Positions 8,732 to 17,256 of a stretch of 64,000 nucleotides of DNA are shown here, piece after piece; positions within the stretch are counted from its first letter, which is position 1, and each line of letters begins with the position of its first letter. Where the stretch lies: NCBI RefSeq assembly GCF_009708215.1, contig NZ_CP046175.1, positions 4,340,001 through 4,404,000 of the forward strand, given 5' to 3'. The position numbers were made by a program, and so were the translations under genes. The DNA comes from Occultella kanbiaonis (lineage in GTDB: Bacteria; Actinomycetota; Actinomycetes; Actinomycetales; Beutenbergiaceae). The notes under the pieces are model-generated. The model ran no database searches. It was not told where the DNA came from and saw only the letters and a list, made by a program, of their open reading frames with translations.

Positions 8732-8954
8732 GGAGTCAGCGTAGGCCGGGCACCCGCCGTCGGCCCCTCGGCGCCCGGCGGGCCACTGGTCTCGGACCGG
8801 AAGCGCTCGTGGTCGCCGGCCTGTCCGGTGAGTGCCGGCCATCGAGATAGCCGCTTGGCCCTCGAACTAGGCGGAAATCCGGCACGATCTCGACAGCGAA
8901 CAGACTAGCTCGAGCGCGGAGGGTGTCCGAGCTTCCGCGGAAGCGTGCTTACGG

Positions 8955-10145
8955 TCAGCCCGTGGTGAGCCTGGTCAGGCCACGCTTGATACCGCGGACC
9001 GCCTGCCCGATCCGCTGCTCGTTCTCGATGAGCGCGAACCGGACGAACCCCTCCCCGCCTGGGCCGAAGCCGACCCCGGGCGAGACGGCCACGTCGCAGG
9101 CGTTGACCAGGTGCGTGGCGAACTCGATCGAGTCCATGTCCCGGTAGGGCTCGGGGATCCGCGCCCAGGCGAACATCGTGCCCTTCGGTTTGAGGATGTC
9201 CCAGCCGATGCGGGCGAGGCCGTCGTAGAGGGTGTCCCGGCGGGACTCGTAGATGGTGCTGAGCTCGGCCGGGTACTCGGTGGCCTCGTTCAGGGTCACG
9301 GTGGCGGCGATCTGGATCGGTTGGAAGGTGCCGTAGTCGAGGTAGCTCTTCAGCTGGGACAGGGCCTTGATGACGTCCCGGCGGCCGACCATGAACGCGA
9401 CCCGCCAGCCGGCCATCGAGTACGACTTCGTCATCGAGTACAGCTCGACGGCCACCTCGGTGGCACCCTCGCACTGCATGATCGACGGCGGCGTCCACCC
9501 GTCGAAGCACATGTCCGCGTAGGCGAGGTCGTGCACCAGGGCGACGTCGCGGTCCCGGGCCCAGTCGACCAGGCGCTGCAGGTCCGCCAGTTCCACCGTG
9601 GAGGTGGTCGGGTTGTGCGGGAAGGACAGCACCACCACCCGCGGCTTGGGCCAGCCCAGCTCCCAGGCCTCCATGACCCGGTCGATGTACCCGGCGCCGT
9701 CGGTGCCGTCGCCGATCGGGACCTGCCGGGTGTCGGCGCCCGCGAAGTACGGCCCCCAGATGTGGATCGGGTAGCTCGGTGTCGGCACGATCGCGGCGTC
9801 ACCGGGGGCGAGCAGCACCCACATCAGGTGGCTGAAGCCCTCCTTCGCCCCGATCGTGGAGAGCACCTCGGCGTCCGGGTCGAGCGTGACGCCGAACCGC
9901 CGCTGGTACAGGTTCGCCACGGCCAGGCGCAGGTTCGGGATGCCGCGCGAGGATGAGTACCGGTGGTTACGGGCGTTCTGGGCGGCCTCGGCCAGTTTGT
10001 CGACGGCGATCTGCGGGGACGGCAGGTCCGGGTTGCCGAAGCCGAGGTCGATGACATCCCGGCCGGCGCGCCGGGCCTCCAGCTTGAGCCCGTCGATGAT
10101 CGTGAACACGTACGGGGGCAGACCCTCGATGCGGCGGAAGTCCAT
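8955..10145 (-). CDS. PLP-dependent aminotransferase, AlaC-like
   Basis: 396 aa, class I/II fold-type I aminotransferase. PLP lysine is in SMTKSYSMAGWR (about residue 237); the substrate Arg lies near the C-terminus in EGFVRFALIEN, and FGNPDLPSP starts the N-terminal clamp. The segment order resembles the AlaC branch (glutamate-pyruvate/valine-pyruvate transaminases), so alanine synthesis is the likely role. ATG 10145 follows TAACGT (10152-10157) by 6 nt, so the mRNA should be leaderless. A 14-bp palindrome (8931-8944) lies just beyond the stop. Confidence 0.88.
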   Translation of the reverse strand: MDFRRIEGLPPYVFTIIDGLKLEARRAGRDVIDLGFGNPDLPSPQIAVDKLAEAAQNARNHRYSSSRGIPNLRLAVANLYQRRFGVTLDPDAEVLSTIGAKEGFSHLMWVLLAPGDAAIVPTPSYPIHIWGPYFAGADTRQVPIGDGTDGAGYIDRVMEAWELGWPKPRVVVLSFPHNPTTSTVELADLQRLVDWARDRDVALVHDLAYADMCFDGWTPPSIMQCEGATEVAVELYSMTKSYSMAGWRVAFMVGRRDVIKALSQLKSYLDYGTFQPIQIAATVTLNEATEYPAELSTIYESRRDTLYDGLARIGWDILKPKGTMFAWARIPEPYRDMDSIEFATHLVNACDVAVSPGVGFGPGGEGFVRFALIENEQRIGQAVRGIKRGLTRLTTG

Positions 10146-10205
10146 GCCGAAACGTTACCGCCGTGTGCTGTCGAGGCGCCGCGCGGGAGTGGCACAGTGG
10201 GAGTC

Positions 10206-10787
10206 ATGAGCACCGGCAGAGCACTCCTGGTCGTGGACGTCCAACCCACCTTCTGCGAGGGCGGTGCCCTGGCCGTCGACGGCGGCAATGCGGTTGCCGA
10301 GCGCGTCGCCGAGTTCGTTCGTGGTCACCGCGGCGACTACGACCTCGTGGTCACCACGCAGGACTGGCACATCGACCCGGGTGCACACTTCTCGGACACC
10401 CCGGACTTCATCGACTCCTGGCCCCCGCACGGTGTGGCCGGCACCCCCGAGGCGGAGCTCCATCCGGCACTGGCCGACCTGAACGCAGACGTGGCGGTGA
10501 AGAAGGGCGCCTACGAGGCGGCCTACTCCGGCTTCGAGGGTACGGACGCCGAGGGCCGCTCGCTCGCGGAGATCCTCACCGCCGCGGCCGTCGCGGACGT
10601 GGACGTGGTCGGCATCGCGGAGTCCCACTGCGTCAAGGAGACCGCTCTCGACGCGCTCGACCAGCACCTGAACACGCGCGTGTTCACGGATCTGACGGTG
10701 CCGGTGAGCCCGCAGCAGGGCGAGGCCGCGCGCGCCGAACTGGCTGCTGCCGGGGTGGTGCTGCTGCGCTCGGAGGAACTCGGCTAG
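10206..10787 (+). CDS. pncA: Nicotinamidase / isochorismatase family hydrolase
   Basis: 193 aa. Start ATG 10206, where the fold begins with ALLVVDVQPTF. The family triad is visible: Asp of VVDVQ, Lys of VKKGAYEAAYSGF and Cys of ESHCVKET, plus the metal-binding TTQDWH...GAHF. It should hydrolyse nicotinamide to nicotinate for NAD salvage. The segment before the active Cys reads GIAESHCV where nicotinamidases usually have a GxATDYCV-like sequence, a small deviation. A CACAGT hexamer 7 nt upstream may be a -10 for a leaderless mRNA. The 3' end overlaps a GNAT remnant on the other strand by 4 bp. Confidence 0.85.
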   Translation: MSTGRALLVVDVQPTFCEGGALAVDGGNAVAERVAEFVRGHRGDYDLVVTTQDWHIDPGAHFSDTPDFIDSWPPHGVAGTPEAELHPALADLNADVAVKKGAYEAAYSGFEGTDAEGRSLAEILTAAAVADVDVVGIAESHCVKETALDALDQHLNTRVFTDLTVPVSPQQGEAARAELAAAGVVLLRSEELG

Positions 10788-10918
10788 ACAGGTTCGGTGG
10801 TGGCACGCACTCCGAGGACCTGGCCGAAGACCCGTTTCCCGGTCGGCACGAAGCCGCACCGGAGGTAGAACTCCCCGGGCCCGCCCTCGCCCTCCACCCA
10901 TAGGACGGTGATCCGGTC
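10784..10918 (-). pseudogene. C-terminal remnant of a second GNAT acetyltransferase
   Basis: About 44 codons without a start encode ITVLWVEGEGGPGEFYLRCG followed by FVPTGKRVFG, a sequence typical of a GNAT C-terminus (acetyl-CoA binding and beta5-beta6 region). No N-terminal GNAT part in the same frame lies upstream; instead the stop of an intact, different GNAT gene (10941) directly precedes it. It looks like the tail of a decayed duplicate or of a gene truncated by a deletion. Confidence 0.6.
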
Positions 10919-10940
10919 CCGGCCCCGCCGACGAGCCGTC

Positions 10941-11345
10941 TCAGTCGCGCAGGACCTGCCACATCCCGAGCATCTCCTTCGCCTCCCAGCCCAGCGACCG
11001 GTAGAGCGCCTCGGCTTCCGGTGTCGCGAAGAGACCGACGAAGTGGTGGCCTGGGGCGAGGTCACGGACCTGCCGGACCAGGCTCTCGACAATGGCCCGG
11101 CCGATTCCCCTGGCCCGATGGTCGGGGTGAACGGCGACGTCCTCGATGTAGAAGTAGAACGCTCCGTCCTCGACGACTCGCCCCATCCCGATCAGCCCGC
11201 CGTCGTGGACCACGACCCCGCAGGTCGAACCGGCGAGGGACGCGGGCATCGCCTCCCACCAGAACGCGTCGCCCCACCCGACGGCCTCAGCCAGGAAGCG
11301 GTGCTCCTCGGGCGTGGGCACCCGGGCCGTGACGGTGTAGGGCAT
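10941..11345 (-). CDS. GNAT family N-acetyltransferase
   Basis: 134 aa, single GNAT domain. Motif A is visible as DVAVHPDHRARGIGRAIVES, the acetyl-CoA pyrophosphate loop, followed by the late strand ALYRSLGW. The substrate is unknown. ATG 11345 is supported by GGAGG 5 nt upstream. It is followed immediately by a remnant of another GNAT gene. Confidence 0.85.
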   Translation of the reverse strand: MPYTVTARVPTPEEHRFLAEAVGWGDAFWWEAMPASLAGSTCGVVVHDGGLIGMGRVVEDGAFYFYIEDVAVHPDHRARGIGRAIVESLVRQVRDLAPGHHFVGLFATPEAEALYRSLGWEAKEMLGMWQVLRD

Positions 11346-11376
11346 GGTCACCTCCGTGTCGGATGTTCGCCCGCTG

Positions 11377-11838
11377 CTACGCCTCGTCCGGCCGGGTCGG
11401 CGCGGCGTCGAGCTCGGGCACCCGGCCGACCCCCTGGGCGTCCTCGCCCTGCTCGGCGATGAACGCGGTGAAGATCTCGGTCCGCAGCGTGGCAACCCGC
11501 GCCGCCAGCGCCTTGCGCTCGTCCTTCGTGGTGCCGGGCGCCGTGAGGAGCTGGGCCGCGTGCTCGCAATGGGACAGGCGCCTCGACCAGGCCACGGCGC
11601 GGCGGGACTCGTCGGCGTCGTCGGCGGACTCGGCGAGGTAGGCGACCTGGTCGCGCAGCACCTCGATGGTGGCCAGCACGTCCTGGACGGCCGTGCCCTT
11701 GCGCCGGGTCAGCCGGTTGGCCTGATCCTGGATGCCCTGCCAGATCTCCGGGTTCTGCTTGATCGCCTCGATCGCCTTCGGCAGAAACGGGCCGATCCAC
11801 TTGATCGTCTCGACGATCGTCTTGCGGTCCACGGCCAT
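11377..11838 (-). CDS. Conserved hypothetical actinobacterial protein
   Basis: 153 aa. ATG 11838 is chosen over an ATG 33 nt upstream because GAGGAAGG lies 8 nt before it. The N-terminal third is amphipathic (TIVETIKWIGPFLPKAIEAI), the middle is predicted long helix rich in Ala, Arg and Glu, and the tail is short and disordered. No catalytic motif, signal peptide or membrane segment. It lies 59 nt after rsmI on the same strand and probably shares its transcript. I do not recognise a function. Confidence 0.7.
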   Translation of the reverse strand: MAVDRKTIVETIKWIGPFLPKAIEAIKQNPEIWQGIQDQANRLTRRKGTAVQDVLATIEVLRDQVAYLAESADDADESRRAVAWSRRLSHCEHAAQLLTAPGTTKDERKALAARVATLRTEIFTAFIAEQGEDAQGVGRVPELDAAPTRPDEA

Positions 11839-11897
11839 CGGCGGCCCCCTTCCTCCTGGGTGCCAGCGCACCCGACTGGCCCAAGGCTACGTCGCGC

Positions 11898-12767
11898 CTA
11901 CCGGGCGCGCAGGGCAGCCTCGTACAGCTCCCGCCGGCTCACCCCGTGCTCGGCGGCGACGGCCGTGGCGGCCTCCTTGAGGCGCTCCCCCGCCTCGATC
12001 CGCTCCAGCACCTCGGCCACGTGATCGGCGGGTTCGGAGACCGACGGCGTCGCACCGGCGACCACGACCGTGATCTCGCCGCGCACGCCCTCGGTGGCCC
12101 ACTGCGCCAGCTCGGTCAGCGGGCCGCGGCGCACCTGCTCGTAGGTCTTCGTCAGTTCCCGGCAGACGGCGGCCGCCCGGTCGGGGCCGAACGCGTCTGC
12201 CATCGCGGCGAGCGTGTCCGCGATCCGGTGCGGCGACTCGAAGAACACCATCGTGCGCGGCTCCGCGGCGAGGGCGGCCAAGGCCCTGGCCCGCTCCCCC
12301 GGCTTGCGGGCCACGAACCCCTCGAACGTGAACCGGTCGCTGGCCAGCCCGGACAGGGCGATCGCGGTCAGCACGGCGCTCGGGCCGGGCACCGCCGTGA
12401 CCCGGACGTCGGCGTCGGCGGCGGCCCGGACCACACGGAAGCCCGGGTCGGAGACGCCCGGCATGCCGGCGTCGGAGACCACCAGGACGGTGGCGCCCTC
12501 CTGCGCGGCGGCGACGAGCACCTGCGCCCGCTCGGACTCGTTGTGCTCGTGGTAGCTGATCACCTTGGACGTGAGCGTGACCCCGAGCCGGCCCGCGAGC
12601 GCCCGCAGCCGGCGGGTGTCCTCGGCCGCGATCAGGTCCGCCCGGCCGAGCAGGTCCACCAGGCGCGGCGGGGCGTCTCCGGTGTCTCCGATGGGGGTTG
12701 CCGCGAGCACGATCACCCCGGCTCCGCCGTCGGGATCAGGACCCTCGGACTCGCGATCGATTGCCAC
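11898..12767 (-). CDS. rsmI: 16S rRNA (cytidine1402-2'-O)-methyltransferase
   Basis: 289 aa, matching the family length. It 2'-O-methylates C1402 in the decoding centre of 16S rRNA using SAM. Recognisable segments are LAATPIGDTGDAPPR, AEDTRR, SYHEHNE, VVSDAGMPGVSDPG and FFESPHR, and a C-terminal helical domain. The start is GTG 12767. It is divergent from the protein O-mannosyltransferase gene with only 33 bp between the two start codons, the same neighbourhood as in Mycobacterium (Rv1003/Rv1002c). Confidence 0.95.
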   Translation of the reverse strand: MAIDRESEGPDPDGGAGVIVLAATPIGDTGDAPPRLVDLLGRADLIAAEDTRRLRALAGRLGVTLTSKVISYHEHNESERAQVLVAAAQEGATVLVVSDAGMPGVSDPGFRVVRAAADADVRVTAVPGPSAVLTAIALSGLASDRFTFEGFVARKPGERARALAALAAEPRTMVFFESPHRIADTLAAMADAFGPDRAAAVCRELTKTYEQVRRGPLTELAQWATEGVRGEITVVVAGATPSVSEPADHVAEVLERIEAGERLKEAATAVAAEHGVSRRELYEAALRAR

Positions 12768-12800
12768 GCATGCCAGTCTGCCCCACTTACACTCGTGCGG

Positions 12801-14615
12801 GTGAGCCGGTCAGCAGAGGGGGCGCCCGACGTCGAGCAGGACGCCGGCGCGACCCGGCACACCGAGGCGACCGACCCCGCCACGAGCGAGCACCCTGCCG
12901 CGGACGGGGCCACCGGCCCGGACCACGAGGACCGGACTGAACCGCACCCGCACCACGCAGCCCCCGCCGTCGGGTGGTCCACCCGGGTGCGCCAAGCGCT
13001 GCGCGCGCCGAAACTGCAGTACGCGGGCCGCACCCAGGAGCAGATCGAGCGGAGCCTGCTCGGCCGGCTGCACGTGACCTCGATCCCCGGTTCACGGCTG
13101 TGGGCGTGGCTCGGCCCGGCCCTGGTGGCGGCGTTCGCCGCGGTGCTCCGGCTGGCGTACCTGGACCGGCCGGCCCGGCTCGTGTTCGACGAGACCTACT
13201 ACGTCAAGCAGGCCTACTCGTTGCTCGTGCTCGGCTACGAGGGCGACTGGAACGAGGAACCCGACGAGAACTTCGCGGCTGGCGACTACTCCGACCTGCA
13301 GACCACCGCCGACTACGTGGTGCATCCGTCGGTCGGCAAGTGGATGATCGCCGCCGGGATCCGGCTGCTCGGCGTGGACAGCCCGTGGGGCTGGCGGATC
13401 AGCGCGGCGGTCGTCGGCATCATCAGCGTGTTCATGCTCGCCCGGATCGGGCGGCGGCTGTTCTCCTCGACCCTGCTCGGCTGCACCGCGGCCCTGTTCC
13501 TGGCGATCGACGGCATCCACATCGTGATGTCCCGCATCTCGATCCTCGACATCTTCCTGTCCTTCTGGGTGCTCGCCGGGTTCGGCGCGCTGCTGCTCGA
13601 CCGGGAGAGGTATCGGCGCCGGCTCGCCCGGGCGGCGGCTGTCGAGATCGCCAGACATGGCTCCCTGCGGGACCCGTGGGGGCCGAAGGTCGGCGTGCGG
13701 TGGTGGCTGCTCGTGGCCGGCGTGTGCCTCGGCCTGGCGAGCGGGGTGAAGTGGTCTGGCATCTACGCGGTGGCCGTGTTCGGGCTGTTCGCGGTCGCCT
13801 GGACGATCAGCGCCCGACGGTCGGTCGGGGCGCGCCTGTGGGTGGGTGCCGGCGCCCTGCGCGACGGCGTGCCCGCCTTCCTCGCACTGGTGCCGACGGC
13901 GGCGCTCACCTATGTGCTCACGTGGCTGCCGTGGTGGCTGAACCCGAACTCCTACAACCGCCAGTGGGCCACCGAGGTGAACGCGCTCGCCGACGTGCCC
14001 GAGCGCCCGTGGATGCCGGACTGGCTGAACTCCTGGTGGGAGTACCACCTGAAGATGTGGGAGTTCCACAACAACCTCACGTCCGAGCACACCTACATGT
14101 CGCAGCCGTGGGGGTGGCTGATCCAGTGGCGGCCGACGTCGTTCGCGTGGCGCGACGTCAAGGCGGACGCCGGCGCGATGGACCTGTGCGGGGCCGAGAG
14201 GTGCGCGGGAGCCATCCTGGCCGTGGGCAACCCGATCATCTGGTGGGGCGCGGCCCTGGCTCTGGTCCTGGTGATCTGGGCGGCGCTGCGGCGTCGTGAC
14301 TGGCGGGCCTGGGCGATCCTCGCGGGCTATCTCGCGATGTACGTGCCGTGGTTCGCGTACTCCGAGCGCACCATCTTCACGTTCTACACGGTCGCGCTCG
14401 TGCCGTTCGTGGTGCTCGCGCTGACCTACGTGATCGCCGAGCTGATCGGCGCGAAGGACCTACCCCTGCGCGATCGCCGGCCCGGGATCTGGACGGCGGC
14501 GGTGATCGTGGTCCTCGCGCTCGTGGTGTCCGCGTTCTACTGGCCGATCTGGAGCAACCAGTGGGTGCCGTACACGTTCTGGCGCCTGCACATGCTGCTG
14601 CCCACCTGGATCTGA
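12801..14615 (+). CDS. pmt: Polyprenyl-phosphate-mannose-protein mannosyltransferase
   Basis: 604 aa, GT39 family. It transfers mannose from polyprenyl-phosphate-mannose to Ser/Thr of exported proteins on the outer face of the membrane. About 80 charged N-terminal residues precede the first membrane helix; the acidic loop DETYYVKQAYSLL with the essential DE pair follows, then about ten more membrane segments and a hydrophilic loop with Trp-rich sequence (LPWWLNPNSYN). The start is GTG 12801, 7 nt after TACACT (12788-12793), consistent with a leaderless mRNA; GTG 12795 is an alternative. Divergent from rsmI. Confidence 0.92.
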   Translation: MSRSAEGAPDVEQDAGATRHTEATDPATSEHPAADGATGPDHEDRTEPHPHHAAPAVGWSTRVRQALRAPKLQYAGRTQEQIERSLLGRLHVTSIPGSRLWAWLGPALVAAFAAVLRLAYLDRPARLVFDETYYVKQAYSLLVLGYEGDWNEEPDENFAAGDYSDLQTTADYVVHPSVGKWMIAAGIRLLGVDSPWGWRISAAVVGIISVFMLARIGRRLFSSTLLGCTAALFLAIDGIHIVMSRISILDIFLSFWVLAGFGALLLDRERYRRRLARAAAVEIARHGSLRDPWGPKVGVRWWLLVAGVCLGLASGVKWSGIYAVAVFGLFAVAWTISARRSVGARLWVGAGALRDGVPAFLALVPTAALTYVLTWLPWWLNPNSYNRQWATEVNALADVPERPWMPDWLNSWWEYHLKMWEFHNNLTSEHTYMSQPWGWLIQWRPTSFAWRDVKADAGAMDLCGAERCAGAILAVGNPIIWWGAALALVLVIWAALRRRDWRAWAILAGYLAMYVPWFAYSERTIFTFYTVALVPFVVLALTYVIAELIGAKDLPLRDRRPGIWTAAVIVVLALVVSAFYWPIWSNQWVPYTFWRLHMLLPTWI

Positions 14616-14625
14616 GCGGCACCCC

Positions 14626-15411
14626 TCAGTAGTACTCGGCCGGCAGCGCGCCCGTGAGCCACGGAAGCTCGTTGTCCCGGATGAAGGTCGAGAGGGTCTC
14701 CTCCGCGGGCAGGACCCGTGGCAGCCATCCCTCGAGCAGCCCGATCAGCGCCGCGGCGTCGGCGGGGTCCGCCTGCGTGAGGACCCGCTGCCAGAGCGTC
14801 ATGAACCCGCTGGGCAGGTCCGGCAGGGTCCGGAGGGTGTCGGTGACGTACTTGGGGCCCCGGAGCAGGGTGCGGTTGGCGGCGAGCGCGCACCGGGCCG
14901 CGGCCAGCGCCAGGTGCAGGGCGGCATGCCGGCGCAGGAACTCGTCACCGGACGCGTGTGCCTGCCCGAGGAAGTAGCGACCGTGCAGCCGGGCCTGGGC
15001 GAGGTGGGCGTCCACGCGCCGGTCCCACTCCTGTTCCGGCAGTGCGGCGAGTGCCGTGATCGACTCCTCGAGCCCGGGTACGGCGCTGAACAGCACCCGG
15101 GCGCCGGCGAACGAGGCGCGGGTGGGATCGTCGGCGCGGTCCGCCGCGGCGTCGAGGTAGCGCGGGCTGGCGAGCTTCACGTCCACGTAGCCGCCCGGGT
15201 AGTCCTCGTCGTGACGCTCGCTCCAGGCGAGCCGGTTCGCCCGCGCGGCGACGTCCCAGGCGGCGTCGTCGACCACGAGGTAGACGTCGAGGTCGCTGTC
15301 TGGCCGTTCGGTGCCGCGGGCGACGGAACCGACGAGGACGACGGCGAGGGTCGCCTCCTGCGCGCAGGCGTCGCTGACGTACCGCGCAAGTGCCGCCTCG
15401 TGGTGCTCCAC
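14626..15411 (-). CDS. Nucleotidyltransferase (ANT/kanamycin-nucleotidyltransferase fold)
   Basis: 261 aa. The N-terminal 100 residues form a minimal nucleotidyltransferase domain with GSVARGTERPDSDLDVYLVV, which contains the GS motif and two metal-binding Asp. The rest is an all-helical substrate-binding domain (about 120-250). Such proteins adenylylate aminoglycosides or small metabolites; there is no sequence cue for an antibiotic substrate. The start codon lies 7 nt after the stop of the second ABC permease, so it appears to be the last gene of the sugar importer operon, an unusual partner. Confidence 0.78.
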   Translation of the reverse strand: MEHHEAALARYVSDACAQEATLAVVLVGSVARGTERPDSDLDVYLVVDDAAWDVAARANRLAWSERHDEDYPGGYVDVKLASPRYLDAAADRADDPTRASFAGARVLFSAVPGLEESITALAALPEQEWDRRVDAHLAQARLHGRYFLGQAHASGDEFLRRHAALHLALAAARCALAANRTLLRGPKYVTDTLRTLPDLPSGFMTLWQRVLTQADPADAAALIGLLEGWLPRVLPAEETLSTFIRDNELPWLTGALPAEYY

Positions 15412-15418
15412 CGGCCGC

Positions 15419-16252
15419 TCAGCCCTTGACCGCGCCGGACGTCATCCCGGCCACGATCTGCCGGTTGAAGACGATGTACATCACCAGCGGCGGGATCGTG
15501 ATCAGGAAGATGTTCATGAACAGCAGGTTCCACTGGTTCAGGGTCTGGCTCTGGAAGTTGTACAGGGTGAGTTGCACGGTGGCGTTGTCGCTGCCCGGCA
15601 GGAAGTACAGCGGCCCGGTGAAGTCGTTGAAGACGGCCACGGCCTGCACCACGACGACGGTGACCACCACGGGCTTGAGCAGCGGCAGCACCACCTGGAA
15701 GAACAGGCGCAGCGGCCCGGCGCCGTCGATGATCGCGGCCTCGTCCAGCTCCTTCGGAATCGTCGAGACGAACGCGCGGAACAGCAGGATGCAGAACGAG
15801 AGTCCGAACGTGGCCTCGATGAAGATCATCCCGGGCATCGTCTTGAACAGCCCGATGGTCTGCAGCACCCAGATGGTCGGCACCACGGCGGGCGGCACGA
15901 TCAGACCGGCCAGCACGAGGAAGTTGACCAGCGGGTTCCATCGCGAGGAGCGCCGCTGCAGCACGTAGCCCACCATCGCAGCCATGACCACCATGAGGAC
16001 CACCGAGGTCACGGTGAGCACGGTGCTGTTCACGAACGCCCGCACCAGCATGTAGTCGCGGGTCTGCATCACGTCGACGAGGTTCTGCCAGAGCAGCCAC
16101 TCCGTGGGCAGTGAGAGGTCCAGCAGGGACGCCTGCGGTGCGGACTTCGCGGCGGTCAGGATGATGAACGCGAACGGGACCAGGAACACCACGATCGAGA
16201 CGAGCACCGCGATGGCCCCGGTCAGATTGCGGCGGAGCGCCTTGGTCTTCAT
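15419..16252 (-). CDS. Carbohydrate ABC transporter permease (MalG type)
   Basis: 277 aa, six membrane segments. The cytoplasmic coupling loop is the family EAA motif, here ELDEAAIIDGAGPLRLFFQV (about 180-200). ATG 16252 overlaps the stop of the upstream permease as ATGA and has GGAGG before it, so translation is coupled. With the MalF-type permease and the lipoprotein it forms the membrane channel of a sugar importer. The ATPase must be supplied by a gene outside the operon, as with the shared MsiK-type ATPases of actinobacteria. Confidence 0.92.
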   Translation of the reverse strand: MKTKALRRNLTGAIAVLVSIVVFLVPFAFIILTAAKSAPQASLLDLSLPTEWLLWQNLVDVMQTRDYMLVRAFVNSTVLTVTSVVLMVVMAAMVGYVLQRRSSRWNPLVNFLVLAGLIVPPAVVPTIWVLQTIGLFKTMPGMIFIEATFGLSFCILLFRAFVSTIPKELDEAAIIDGAGPLRLFFQVVLPLLKPVVVTVVVVQAVAVFNDFTGPLYFLPGSDNATVQLTLYNFQSQTLNQWNLLFMNIFLITIPPLVMYIVFNRQIVAGMTSGAVKG

Positions 16253-17169
16253 CGCTCCACCTCCCTCTTGTTGAACCACAGCGAGATCGGCACGATGATC
16301 GCCGTCACCACGAGGAACAGGACCACGTTGCCGGCGGTCGAGAGCCCGTAGAAGCCTGCCTGGTACTGCTTGTAGATGACCGAGCCGATCACGTCGCTGG
16401 TGAAGCCCGGACCGCCGCGGGTCATCGCCCAGATCAGGTCGAACGCGCGCAACCCGCCGATCAGGGAGAGCAGCACCACGGTGGTGGTCGCGGGCCGGAC
16501 CAGCGGCACCGTGATCCGCCAGAACCGCTGCCAGCCGTTCGCACCATCGACCCGCGCGGCCTCGTAGTACTCCGGTGGGATGGCCGCGATACCGGCGATG
16601 TAGATCAGGGTCGCGATGCCCACTCCCCTCCAGATGTCCACCAGGGCAATGGACAGCAGCGCCAGGGAGGGGTCGGTGAGCCAGCCCGGCCCTGTGATTC
16701 CGAACAGGGCGAGCGCGGAGTTGATCAGCCCGTCGAACGGGTCCATCAGCACCTTGAAGGTGATCCCGACCCCGATCGTCGAGACCAGCACCGGGAAGAA
16801 GACCACCGAGCGCAGATACCCACGGGCCGCGATCTGAGAGGTGAGGAACACCCCGAGCAGCAGCCCGAGCACCACCTTCGCCCCCGAGGTCAGGAACCCG
16901 AAGATGAAGGTGTTCGTGAACCCCCGCACCAGCATCGGCTCACTGAAGAACTGGATGAAGTTGTCCAGACCGATGAACTCGGTGTCGAACAGTGTCCAGC
17001 GGGTCAGGCTGAAGTAGAACGAGGCGAAGGTGGGGACCGCGAACAGGACGAGGTAGAACACCCCCGCCGGGATGTAGAACCAGGTGGGGTAGGAACTCTT
17101 AATCTGGCGACGTTTGGGTGGCTTCAGGGCGTCATCGGCGCTGGGACGGCTCGCGACCAGGGTCGTCAT
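16249..17169 (-). CDS. Carbohydrate ABC transporter permease (MalF type)
   Basis: 306 aa, six membrane segments after a 30-residue basic cytoplasmic tail. The EAA loop reads EYYEAARVDGANGWQRFWRI (about 210-230). ATG 17169 is chosen because GGAG lies 6 nt before it; an in-frame ATG at 17187 lacks this. The gene follows the binding-protein gene by 87 nt, a gap that holds a perfect 13-bp hairpin. Confidence 0.92.
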   Translation of the reverse strand: MTTLVASRPSADDALKPPKRRQIKSSYPTWFYIPAGVFYLVLFAVPTFASFYFSLTRWTLFDTEFIGLDNFIQFFSEPMLVRGFTNTFIFGFLTSGAKVVLGLLLGVFLTSQIAARGYLRSVVFFPVLVSTIGVGITFKVLMDPFDGLINSALALFGITGPGWLTDPSLALLSIALVDIWRGVGIATLIYIAGIAAIPPEYYEAARVDGANGWQRFWRITVPLVRPATTTVVLLSLIGGLRAFDLIWAMTRGGPGFTSDVIGSVIYKQYQAGFYGLSTAGNVVLFLVVTAIIVPISLWFNKREVER

Positions 17170-17190
17170 GCGATCTCCATTGATCATGTC

Positions 17191-17221
17191 GGCCGCCTCA
17201 CGCGGGATGCGTGAGGCGGCC
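17191..17221. terminator. Perfect 13-bp stem-loop between binding protein and permease genes
   Basis: 17191-17203 pairs perfectly with 17209-17221 around the 5-nt loop GGGAT. No T tract follows. In sugar ABC operons a hairpin at this place typically lets most transcripts stop or be processed after the binding-protein gene, giving excess binding protein over permease. Confidence 0.7.
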
Positions 17222-17256
17222 GCACGCGACTGTTGACTCTCAGATCAGGGCGGACC

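Noticed and set aside
8931-8944. GCTTCCGCGGAAGC palindrome as aminotransferase terminator
   Set aside because: Only a 5-bp stem remains once a 4-nt loop is allowed; too weak to call.
14626-15411. Aminoglycoside resistance gene
   Set aside because: Only the general nucleotidyltransferase fold is visible; nothing points to an antibiotic substrate.
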